Shown here piece after piece: positions 50,196-58,138 of a stretch of 64,000 nucleotides of DNA. Each line of letters opens with the position of its first letter. Position 1 is the first letter of the stretch. Made by a program: the position numbers and the translations under genes. The notes beneath the pieces are model-generated. The model saw only the letters and a list, made by a program, of their open reading frames with translations. It was not told the DNA's origin and ran no database searches. Source of the DNA: Paraburkholderia domus (lineage in GTDB: Bacteria; Pseudomonadota; Gammaproteobacteria; Burkholderiales; Burkholderiaceae); assembly GCF_905220705.1 (NCBI RefSeq), contig NZ_CAJNAT010000010.1, forward strand, positions 124,001 to 188,000, written 5' to 3'.

Positions 50196-52199
50196 ATGAT
50201 TTCCCCGCTCGAAATGACGCTATTCCTGCTGCTGGCATCGGTGGCGGGCGTGGTGCTCTTTCGCTTTCTGAATCTTCCCCCGATGCTGGGCTATCTGACG
50301 GTCGGCATCGTGGTCGGGCCGCACGCGCTCGGTTTGATTCCCGACTCGGTGGGCGCACAGAACCTCGCCGAATTCGGCGTCGTGTTCCTGATGTTCTCGA
50401 TCGGGCTGGAGTTTTCGCTTTCCAAATTGCGCTCGATGCGCCGGCTTGTGTTCGGCCTCGGCCTGTTGCAGGTGATCGGCACCATTGCCGTGGCGGTCTC
50501 GCTCGGCTTCGTGCTGGAGCGCTGGGTGCACATCACGTGGCAGGCGAGCGTGGCGCTGGGCGGCGCGCTGGCCATGTCGTCAACGGCGATCGTCAGCAAG
50601 ATGCTGGCGGAGCGGCTCGAGATCGAAACCGAGCACGGCCGCAATATCTTCGGCGTGCTGCTGTTCCAGGACCTGGCGGTGGTGCCGCTCTTGATCGTCA
50701 TTGCAGCGCTGGGCGGTAATTCGGAAAATATTGTCAGCGCGCTCGGCGTGGCCGCGATCAAGATCGTCGTGGCGTTGGCCCTATTGTTAATAGTGGGGCA
50801 GCGCTTCATGACGCGCTGGTTCAACGTGGTCGCGCGCCGCCGCTCGCAGGAACTGTTCATCCTTAATCTGTTGCTGGTGACGCTCGGCGCGGCGTTCATC
50901 ACGGACAAGTTCGGCCTGTCGCTCGCGCTCGGCGCGTTCATCGCCGGCATGTTGATCGCCGAAACGCCTTACCGGCATCAGGTGGAAGAGGACATCAAGC
51001 CGTTTCGCGATGTGCTGTTGGGGCTCTTCTTCGTCACGACCGGCATGCTGCTGAATCCGCGTGTGATCTGGGAACATCCGTTTATTGTGCTCGGCTTCCT
51101 GATCGGGCCGATTTTGCTGAAGGCGGTGATGGTAACCGGGCTCTCGCGCCTGTTCGGTGCGTCGCCGGGTGTCGCGATGCGCACGGGTATCGGCCTCGCG
51201 CAAGCCGGCGAGTTCGGCTTCGTGCTGCTGAATCTGATTCTCGACAAGCATCTGGTCGACGCCACTTTGTTGCAGGCGATTCTCGCGGCGATGCTGCTAT
51301 CGATGCTGGCCGCGCCGTTCCTGATCCAGAACGCGGACCGTATCGTGCTGCGTCTGTCGTCGACTGAATGGATGATGCAGTCCTTGCAGATGACGCGTAT
51401 CGCGACGCAGAGCCTGAAGCAAAGCGGCCACGTGATCATTTGCGGCTATGGCCGGGCCGGGCAGAATCTGGCGCGCATGCTGGAGCATGAAGGTTTGTCG
51501 TACGTCGCGTTGGACCTGGACCCCGATCGCGTGCAGGCCGCGGCGGCTGCGGGTGAGTCCGTGGTATTCGGCGATGCGGGGCGGCGCGAATCGTTGCTTG
51601 CCGCCGGTATCCATCGCGCCGCAACGATCGCGATTACCTACGCGAACACGCCGTCGGCATTGCGCGTCTTACACAATATTCACGAACTGGCACCCACGTT
51701 GCCGGTGATCGTTCGCACCGTCGATGACGCCGATCTGGAAAAGCTGCTGGCCGCCGGCGCGACCGAGGTGATTCCCGAAATCGTCGAAGGCAGCCTGATG
51801 CTGGCCTCGCATACGCTGGTGCTGATGGGCGTGCCGATGCGGCGCGTGGTGCGGCGGGTCGAGGAAATGCGCGATGAGCGCTACGCGCTGTTGCGCGGCT
51901 ATTTCCATGGTGCGGACGACGTGGAAGACGACGACCGTCACGAACAGGTGCGGCTACAATCGGTGCCGGTCGACGAAAACTCGGACGCGGTGGGCCGAAC
52001 GCTGGCGGAGCTGGGCCTGTTCGAACTGGGCGTCGAGGTGACGGCGATTCGCCGGCACGGCATTCGCGGCGTCGAGCCGGACCCGTCCACCAAGCTGCGC
52101 GCGAGCGACATCGTAGTGCTGCGAGGCCTGCCCGAACAGTTAGCCGAAGCCGAAGAACTGCTCTCGAAGCATCGCCGCGCGGGCGCTACCGCGGCCTAG
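50196..52199 (+). CDS. Monovalent cation:proton antiporter-2 (KefB/YbaL type)
   Basis: 667 residues. About twelve membrane spans (1-385) of the CPA2 exchanger fold, including LQVIGTIAVAVSLGF, FQDLAVVPLLIVIAALGG (with the conserved Gln/Asp pair) and ALGAFIAGMLIAETPYRHQV. Then a TrkA-N domain (HVIICGYGRAGQNLARML, about 410, Rossmann NAD binding) and a TrkA-C domain (about 580-660: EVTAIRRHGIRGVEPDPSTK). This is the Kef potassium efflux layout; YbaL is the nearest named relative in this context. ATG at 50196 has weak ribosome-site support. Confidence 0.9.
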   Translation: MISPLEMTLFLLLASVAGVVLFRFLNLPPMLGYLTVGIVVGPHALGLIPDSVGAQNLAEFGVVFLMFSIGLEFSLSKLRSMRRLVFGLGLLQVIGTIAVAVSLGFVLERWVHITWQASVALGGALAMSSTAIVSKMLAERLEIETEHGRNIFGVLLFQDLAVVPLLIVIAALGGNSENIVSALGVAAIKIVVALALLLIVGQRFMTRWFNVVARRRSQELFILNLLLVTLGAAFITDKFGLSLALGAFIAGMLIAETPYRHQVEEDIKPFRDVLLGLFFVTTGMLLNPRVIWEHPFIVLGFLIGPILLKAVMVTGLSRLFGASPGVAMRTGIGLAQAGEFGFVLLNLILDKHLVDATLLQAILAAMLLSMLAAPFLIQNADRIVLRLSSTEWMMQSLQMTRIATQSLKQSGHVIICGYGRAGQNLARMLEHEGLSYVALDLDPDRVQAAAAAGESVVFGDAGRRESLLAAGIHRAATIAITYANTPSALRVLHNIHELAPTLPVIVRTVDDADLEKLLAAGATEVIPEIVEGSLMLASHTLVLMGVPMRRVVRRVEEMRDERYALLRGYFHGADDVEDDDRHEQVRLQSVPVDENSDAVGRTLAELGLFELGVEVTAIRRHGIRGVEPDPSTKLRASDIVVLRGLPEQLAEAEELLSKHRRAGATAA

Positions 52200-52299
52200 C
52201 GCGTACGGTCGGCTTGACGTGGCTTCGTGTCGTCGGGCCTGGCCGGCTGTACCTGATTTAGCCTTTCATCGGACCCGTCGAGGTCCATCCGGAGACATC

Positions 52300-52866
52300 A
52301 TGTCCAACGCGCTCGCGAGCGCGCCGCTCGATGCGGCCGATTACATCAAAAGCCACATCCGCACGGTGCCCGACTGGCCGTTGCCGGGCGTGCAGTTTCG
52401 CGACATCACGCCGCTCCTGCAGGAGCCGAAGTCGCTGCGCGTGCTGATCGATCTGTTCGTCCAGCGCTACATCGACGCGAAGCTCGACTACGTCGCCGGG
52501 CTGGATGCGCGTGGTTTCATCATCGGGCCGATTCTGGCTTACGAGCTGAACCTGGGCTTCATTCCTATCCGCAAGCAGGGCAAGTTGCCGTATAAGCGAG
52601 TCGCGCAATCCTACGAGCTCGAATACGGCACCGCGACCGTCGAGATTCACGAGGACGCCTGCAAGCCGGGCGATCGCGTTGTGATCATCGACGATCTGAT
52701 CGCCACCGGCGGCACGATGATGGCCGGCAAGATTCTGCTGGAGCGGCTCGGTGCGGAGGTGATCGAAGGTGCCGCAATTATCGATCTGCCTGAACTTGGC
52801 GGCTCGGCCCTGCTGCGCAAAGCGGGCTTGCCGCTCTATACGGTGACTGAATTCGGCGGCCATTGA
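52300..52866 (+). CDS. apt: Adenine phosphoribosyltransferase
   Basis: 188 residues. Salvages adenine with PRPP to AMP. LPGVQFRDITPLLQEP at the N-terminus, GLDARGFIIGPILAYEL, the flexible KLPYKRVAQSYELEYG, and the PRPP loop RVVIIDDLIATGGTMMA. A 12-residue N-terminal extension before the core. The start at 52300 is preceded by CCGGAGAC. It is followed by a LysE-family exporter after 46 bp. Confidence 0.95.
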   Translation: MSNALASAPLDAADYIKSHIRTVPDWPLPGVQFRDITPLLQEPKSLRVLIDLFVQRYIDAKLDYVAGLDARGFIIGPILAYELNLGFIPIRKQGKLPYKRVAQSYELEYGTATVEIHEDACKPGDRVVIIDDLIATGGTMMAGKILLERLGAEVIEGAAIIDLPELGGSALLRKAGLPLYTVTEFGGH

Positions 52867-52912
52867 TCGCTGTATGCGAACTTCTTCCTGCACACAAGGA
52901 CGGTAAGAAAAG

Positions 52913-53527
52913 ATGCCCAACTTCCTGTTGTTCCTCGCTACTTCGATCGCCATCACGATGGCGCCAGGCCCCGACAATCTGCAAGTGCTCGCACGCGGCA
53001 TCTCGCAAGGCCGCGCGGCCGGCCTCGTCGCCGCGCTCGGCTTTGCGGCCGGCATTACATTCCATACCACGTTGGCCGCGCTTGGCGTGGCTGCATTGCT
53101 GCGTTCGTCGCCGGTTGCGTTTGAAGTGATCAAGCTGGCCGGCGCCGCTTATCTGGTCTGGATCGGCATCAAGGCGCTGCGCAGCCAGGGCCTCGCCACC
53201 GCGCACGAGCGTGCGCCGCAACCGTTGATGGCGGTGTTTCGCCAGAGCATCCTCGGCAATCTGCTGAATCCGAAGGTGACGTTGTTCTTCGTCGTGTTCC
53301 TGCCGCAATTCGTGCAGCCGCACGGCTCGCAAAGCGTCACGGTGCAGATGCTCGAACTCGGCGTGTTGTTCATGTTGCAGACCGTGGTGGTGTTTTCGTT
53401 GTTCGGCGTGTGCGCGGGAATGATCGGCGGCTGGCTGAAGCGTCGGCCGCGCGTGGGCGTGTGGCTCGATCGGCTCGCGGGCGCGACGTTCATCGCGATT
53501 GGGATTCGCGTTGCCTTGCGTGATTGA
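52913..53527 (+). CDS. LysE/RhtB family amino-acid exporter
   Basis: 204 residues, six membrane spans. The family signature APGPDNLQVLARGISQGRAA follows span 1, and GNLLNPKVTLFFVVFLPQFV contains the conserved Asn-Pro. These proteins export amino acids, homoserine or lactones; the substrate here is not determinable. The start MPNFLLFLATSIAITMAPG is clear. It lies between apt and the Nudix gene. Confidence 0.9.
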   Translation: MPNFLLFLATSIAITMAPGPDNLQVLARGISQGRAAGLVAALGFAAGITFHTTLAALGVAALLRSSPVAFEVIKLAGAAYLVWIGIKALRSQGLATAHERAPQPLMAVFRQSILGNLLNPKVTLFFVVFLPQFVQPHGSQSVTVQMLELGVLFMLQTVVVFSLFGVCAGMIGGWLKRRPRVGVWLDRLAGATFIAIGIRVALRD

Positions 53528-53611
53528 CAGAGAGACCGCTTGAGCGGCTGACTAAGCGACTAAGCAAGCGCCGACAACCGGGGGCGCCAGAAGACCAGTT
53601 TGGAGCTTTAA

Positions 53612-54460
53612 ATGACTTTGCCTTGCATCACCGCCGCGCGCCGCTTCGACGTAGACGCGCATCTGCCGTTCTGGATCGATGCCGAGCAGGTCGGCTGGAT
53701 TCGCTCGACCGATGTGCCGTCGCTCGTGCGCTGGCCCGATGTGTTTGAGATCGATGGCACGCGCGTGACACTCGCGCCTGCGTTCAACACCGTCGATCTG
53801 CGCAGCGCGGCGCTCGGTTCGGTGATCGGCGCGCTTGCCGCCGAGGGCCGTATTCCTGGCTGGCGCAACGAGACTTACGCGATCCGCAATGCGTTCGATG
53901 CGCCGCCGCTCGCCTATATCGAACGCGCGGCGTCGCGCTTCTTCGGCACGATGACCTACGCGGTGCATCTGAACGGCGTCGTAGAATACGCGGATGGCGC
54001 GCCGCAGTTGTGGATCGCGCGCCGCAGCGACACCAAGGCGACCGACCCGGGCATGCTCGACAATGTCGTGGCAGGCGGGATCGGCTGGGGCTTCGGCATT
54101 GAGGCGACAATCATCAAGGAGTGCTGGGAAGAAGCCGGCATTCCCGAGGAGATCGCCGCGCGTGCCACGGCCGGCCGCACCGCGCATGTGCTGCAATCCT
54201 TGCCGGAAGGCACGCAGGCCGAACAGATTTTCATCTACGACCTCGCGCTGCCGGGCGATTTCGCGCCGCGCAATCAGGACGGCGAAGTGGGCGAGCACCG
54301 GCTCGCGCGCATCGACGAAGTGGCGCGTTGGATAGAAGAGGGCGCGATGACTGTGGATGCGAGTCTCGCCACGCTGGATTGCCTGCTGCGCCGCCACTGG
54401 ATCGACGAAGACGCGTGTCCGGGCATCGAGACGCTGTTCGCGCCGCCGGCGCTTGCATAA
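53612..54460 (+). CDS. Nudix hydrolase with DUF4743 N-terminal domain
   Basis: 282 residues. N-terminal DUF4743 (about 15-120) and a Nudix domain (about 125-260). The Nudix box is GIGWGFGIEATIIKECWEEA, with Lys where the usual box has Arg (REUxEE). This combination is found in plant/yeast thiamine-diphosphate-related Nudix proteins and many betaproteobacteria; they are suggested to act on damaged thiamine diphosphate, but the substrate here is inferred. Next gene is purU, 110 bp downstream. Confidence 0.85.
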   Translation: MTLPCITAARRFDVDAHLPFWIDAEQVGWIRSTDVPSLVRWPDVFEIDGTRVTLAPAFNTVDLRSAALGSVIGALAAEGRIPGWRNETYAIRNAFDAPPLAYIERAASRFFGTMTYAVHLNGVVEYADGAPQLWIARRSDTKATDPGMLDNVVAGGIGWGFGIEATIIKECWEEAGIPEEIAARATAGRTAHVLQSLPEGTQAEQIFIYDLALPGDFAPRNQDGEVGEHRLARIDEVARWIEEGAMTVDASLATLDCLLRRHWIDEDACPGIETLFAPPALA

Positions 54461-54570
54461 GCGCTAGTCAGGCGCCGGTGCGACGAACAAGCCGGGTCAT
54501 GCCGTAGCGCGCTGCATCGAGCAGGACACACCGAACAAACCACGCACTGAAGAAGGGAGTCACCCAGGTC

Positions 54571-55440
54571 ATGTCGACCGATCACAGCTTTATCCTCAAA
54601 CTGTCGTGCGCCGACCGGCCCGGCATCGTCCACGCGGTTTCGGGCTTTCTGTTCGAGCGTGGCAGCAATATTCTCGACTCCGCGCAGTTCGGCGACAGCC
54701 GCACCGGCGAGTTCTTCATGCGCGTGCATTTCCAGCAGGTGGGCGGCGACCCGGGTCTGGACGCGTTGCGTACGTCGTTCGCGACGCTTGCTGAGCAGTT
54801 CGGCATGCGCTGGGAATTGCACGACGCGTCGGTGAAGCCGCGCGTCATCATCATGGTGTCGAAGATCGGCCATTGTCTGAACGACCTGCTGTTCCGCTAT
54901 CGCACGGGGCAATTGGGTATCGAGATTCCGGCGATCATCTCGAACCACAAGGAGTTCTATCAACTCGCGGCCAGCTACGACATTCCGTTCCATCACTTCC
55001 CGCTGATGGGCGGCACGCCCGACGCGAAGGCCGCGCAGGAAGCGCGTGTGCTCGAAGTGATCGACGAGCATCAAGCCGATCTGGTGGTGCTCGCGCGCTA
55101 CATGCAGATTCTGTCGCCGCAACTGTGCGAATCCCTCGCCGGCCGCGCGATCAATATCCACCACTCGTTCCTGCCGAGCTTCAAGGGCGCGAAGCCTTAT
55201 TACCAGGCGTTCGACCGCGGCGTGAAGCTGATCGGCGCAACCGCCCACTACGTGACGACGGATCTCGACGAAGGTCCGATCATCGAGCAGGAAGTGGAGC
55301 GTGTCGATCACAGCATGACGCCGGAGCAACTGACTGCGATCGGCCGTGACGTTGAATGCGTGACGCTCGCGCGTGCGGTGAAGTGGCATGTCGAGCATCG
55401 CGTCGTGTTGAACGGCAGCAAGACGGTGGTGTTTCGCTAA
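54571..55440 (+). CDS. purU: Formyltetrahydrofolate deformylase
   Basis: 289 residues. Hydrolyses 10-formyl-THF to formate and THF, feeding PurT and balancing one-carbon pools. N-terminal ACT domain (ILKLSCADRPGIVHAVSGFL, 6-25) and a formyltransferase domain with NIHHSFLPSFKGAKPYYQAF (conserved Asn-His) and GATAHYVTTDLDEGPIIEQ (Asp). ATG at 54571, ribosome site AAGGGAG. It converges with the PepSY gene. Confidence 0.96.
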   Translation: MSTDHSFILKLSCADRPGIVHAVSGFLFERGSNILDSAQFGDSRTGEFFMRVHFQQVGGDPGLDALRTSFATLAEQFGMRWELHDASVKPRVIIMVSKIGHCLNDLLFRYRTGQLGIEIPAIISNHKEFYQLAASYDIPFHHFPLMGGTPDAKAAQEARVLEVIDEHQADLVVLARYMQILSPQLCESLAGRAINIHHSFLPSFKGAKPYYQAFDRGVKLIGATAHYVTTDLDEGPIIEQEVERVDHSMTPEQLTAIGRDVECVTLARAVKWHVEHRVVLNGSKTVVFR

Positions 55441-55537
55441 GCCGTAGTTGATGCGCTTGCGGCGGGGGCGGCCAAACCAAGGCAGCATGGCCCCGCTGCA
55501 AGCCTGCACCGAATGAGTCCGGTGAGCTCTCGTCAGA

Positions 55538-56764
55538 TCAGGACCGCAGCGCGGTCCTGCCCGTATCCTGTGCGTGCCGTGTGTTTTGTGTCGAACGGCG
55601 CCGTGCATTCAGTTTCTTTAGCCAGATCAGCAGTCCCGTCGCGCTCAGCACAGCGACTGCAATCCCCAGCGCACTAATCAGAATCCGCCCGCCGAGACCG
55701 AGGATGCGTCCCGAGTGTAGCGGGAATTGCACCTGCATGAAGATGTCGCCCGCCGTGCCCTTGCCGGGAATCTGCGCGCCGAGTAGCTTGCCGGTAGCCG
55801 CGTCCCAATACATCCACGGATTGCCGAGACCGATATCGCCGTGATCGTTGCCGGTTGCGTAGAAGCCGACGCCGTAGGCGTGCAGGAATTCCGCGTAGTA
55901 GATGCCGCCCGGCGGCACCTTCAGGTTCTGCGCCTTACCGGCTTGCTCGGCCAGTTGCACGATGCGCTCGCGGCTCAGTACCTGGTCGCCAGGCTCGGGC
56001 TTGCGCAGGATTTCGGGGTTGTTGACCGGATTCGGCGTGAGCGTCGAGAACAGCGACACGATGGGCCGAACGACCGGCGCTGAGAGATTCATCGACACCG
56101 AAGTCAGCGCAACGATCACTAGCAAGCCCCAGACCCACACGCCGCCCGAGCGGTGCAGATCGAAGGTGAGCGCATAGCCGCCGCGCCCAAGGCGAAACGC
56201 AAACGACTTGCGCCATGCCTTGAAGCTCGGAAACGACAGCCATAGCGCGATGATGCTGTCGAACAGCCACACGATCCCGACGATGCCCATCAGCCACGTG
56301 CCGATATCGACACCACCGGTGAACGGCAATTGCAACGTGTAGTGCAGCTTGTAGATGAACGGAATCAGATTGAGCCGCGCAAGCGACACGGCGCCCCATT
56401 CGCGCCGCCCCTCTACGTCGCCGGTGCCGGGGTCGACGGCGATCTGATTGAAGTCGAGCGGGTAGGGCTGCTGCGTAGCGGGGTTGGTGCGCGGCAGCAC
56501 CATCATCTGCAGCGTATGGCCGGGCTCAGCGGCGAGCGGCAGATACGTCACCTGCAGGCGCGGTTCGGCCGCTTCGACGCGACGTGCCAACTCGAGCCCC
56601 GACAGGGCCGGGCCAGCGGTGCGCGCTTTGAAGAACGACGGGTTCAGCGCTGCATCGAGTTCGTGATCCCACGCGATGATCGCACCGGTCAGGCCGGCGA
56701 CAAACAGAAACAGCGCAATGGCGACGCCGAACCAGCGGTGCAGACGGACGAGCTGCCGCCTCAT
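55538..56764 (-). CDS. PepSY-associated membrane protein (iron-uptake type)
   Basis: About 408 residues. Four membrane spans, two of them near the N-terminus (VRLHRWFGVAIALFLFVAGL) and the last at LISALGIAVAVLSATGLLIW, with a periplasmic PepSY loop between. Such PiuB/FpvG-like proteins are linked to siderophore-iron reduction. Conserved His in HRWFG and WDHE fit haem or metal roles. I chose ATG 56764; an in-frame ATG at 56818 lies against the operator below. A Fur-like site upstream supports iron regulation. Confidence 0.82.
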   Translation of the reverse strand: MRRQLVRLHRWFGVAIALFLFVAGLTGAIIAWDHELDAALNPSFFKARTAGPALSGLELARRVEAAEPRLQVTYLPLAAEPGHTLQMMVLPRTNPATQQPYPLDFNQIAVDPGTGDVEGRREWGAVSLARLNLIPFIYKLHYTLQLPFTGGVDIGTWLMGIVGIVWLFDSIIALWLSFPSFKAWRKSFAFRLGRGGYALTFDLHRSGGVWVWGLLVIVALTSVSMNLSAPVVRPIVSLFSTLTPNPVNNPEILRKPEPGDQVLSRERIVQLAEQAGKAQNLKVPPGGIYYAEFLHAYGVGFYATGNDHGDIGLGNPWMYWDAATGKLLGAQIPGKGTAGDIFMQVQFPLHSGRILGLGGRILISALGIAVAVLSATGLLIWLKKLNARRRSTQNTRHAQDTGRTALRS

Positions 56765-56818
56765 GCGTGAGCCGGCGGAAGGGAAAGAGAGGGGAAACGG
56801 CGAGTCACGGCCTTGCAT

Positions 56819-56850
56819 TGTAAATGGGAATTGTTCGCATCTTATGCGAA
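56819..56850. promoter_or_regulatory. Fur-type operator candidate upstream of the PepSY gene
   Basis: AAATGGGAATTGTTCGCAT (56822-56840) resembles Burkholderia Fur boxes, and TTCGCAT-CTT-ATGCGAA (56834-56850) is a perfect 7-bp inverted repeat. It lies in the PepSY gene promoter region. The match was judged by eye. Confidence 0.45.
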
Positions 56851-56926
56851 TCAGGTGGTCTCCTGCAAGTTTTCAGTAAGCGGTGCGCGCGGCGCGGAGT
56901 TGGCCTCCTGAAGACTGCAGATACAA

Positions 56927-56954
56927 AAAAAGCGGCACCGAAGCGCCGCTTTTT
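56927..56954. terminator. Hairpin terminator
   Basis: AAAAAGCGGC-ACCGAAGC-GCCGCTTTTT, a 10-bp stem with T-run. It lies downstream of the AI-2E gene on the minus strand (stop at 57019). Beyond it, three copies of about 12 bp (TAAGCCCG variants) occur at 56968-57000. Confidence 0.85.
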
Positions 56955-57018
56955 GCCCGCGTCCGCTAAGCCCGTATCTAAGCCCGCCTCTAAGCCCGCC
57001 TCGCAGTCTGGCTGACGC

Positions 57019-58104
57019 TCACACCAGCCGCAAATAAATCAATTCCCGCTTGATATACGCATAGAAGATCGGCGCCGCGACCACGCCGGGAATACCGAAC
57101 GCGGCTTCCATTACGAGCATCGCGATCAGCAATTCCCAGGCGCGCGCTTCGATTTGACCACCGACGATACGCGCGTTCAGGAAGTACTCCAGCTTGTGAA
57201 TCAGGATCAGGAATACCAGCGACATGACCGCCGCCGGAAAGCTCACCGAGAGCGCCACCGCGACGATGATCGTGTTCGAGATCAGATTGCCGATCACTGG
57301 CAGCAAGCCGACGATAAACGTCACCAGCACCAGCGTTTTGGAGAGCGGCAGCGTGTCGTGAAAGATCGGCAGGATCACCAGCAGGAAGATGCCGGTGAAG
57401 ACCGCATTGATCGCGGAAATCTTGACCTGAGCGAATACGATGCGGCGGAAGGCGTCGGCAAAACGGGTCACGCGCGTGACGAACGCCGTGGACAAGGGTA
57501 GCCGTTGCATATGCTTCTGCGCCCCGACTGCGATGATCGCGCCGATGATCATGCCGATCAGGATGTGCGTGAAGCCGCGCGCCGCGGTCTTGCCGCTTTG
57601 CTGCAACATGTTTGCGTGCGTCTGCATCAGCTCGGCCGCTTTCGCTTTCATCTGCTCGGTATCGACCGGCAGAGTGTTGGCGATAAATTGCGGAATCCGT
57701 CCGCGCGCCTGGTCGATCAACTGCATCGCCTGGTCGAGCAGATTCTGCACGCTCGGCACGTCGTTTTCAAAATGCTCGATGATGCCGAGCGTCAGCCCCG
57801 TTAGCGCGCCAACTATCACCGTCGAGAGAATCACCACTGCGAGCCAGCGCGCGCGTTGACTCGACATATGCCGTTCGATGCGCGGCGCGATGGTGTGCAC
57901 GAGTTGAAACACGAGCAGCCCGGCCAGCAAGGCGCCGAGCAGCTTCAGTTCGATGACCGCCCACATGCCGATCAGCATCAGCACGTAACTGCCGATTTCG
58001 ACCGCCGACAGCTTCGGCAGGCTCATGTCGCTAGTCAGCCTGACCGGGCGTGGGCGTAGGTCCTGCACTTGCCCGTCGTCGCTCGCCTGATTCCGCTTGG
58101 CCAT
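57019..58104 (-). CDS. AI-2E family transporter / PerM-like permease
   Basis: 361 residues, about eight membrane spans (SYVLMLIGMWAVIELKLLGA, WLAVVILSTVIVGALTGLTL, GFTHILIGMIIGAIIAVGAQ, and VLVTFIVGLLPVIGNLISNT). The family includes TqsA and PerM; substrates are poorly known, and sodium/proton-driven transport is reported for some. Cytosolic N-terminus of about 30 residues. ATG at 58104. It is 34 bp downstream of nothing on its strand but lies just past the uvrA stop (58139). Confidence 0.88.
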   Translation of the reverse strand: MAKRNQASDDGQVQDLRPRPVRLTSDMSLPKLSAVEIGSYVLMLIGMWAVIELKLLGALLAGLLVFQLVHTIAPRIERHMSSQRARWLAVVILSTVIVGALTGLTLGIIEHFENDVPSVQNLLDQAMQLIDQARGRIPQFIANTLPVDTEQMKAKAAELMQTHANMLQQSGKTAARGFTHILIGMIIGAIIAVGAQKHMQRLPLSTAFVTRVTRFADAFRRIVFAQVKISAINAVFTGIFLLVILPIFHDTLPLSKTLVLVTFIVGLLPVIGNLISNTIIVAVALSVSFPAAVMSLVFLILIHKLEYFLNARIVGGQIEARAWELLIAMLVMEAAFGIPGVVAAPIFYAYIKRELIYLRLV

Positions 58105-58138
58105 GGCTTATTCCGTCTCCAACCCGTGTTGTGCAGCG

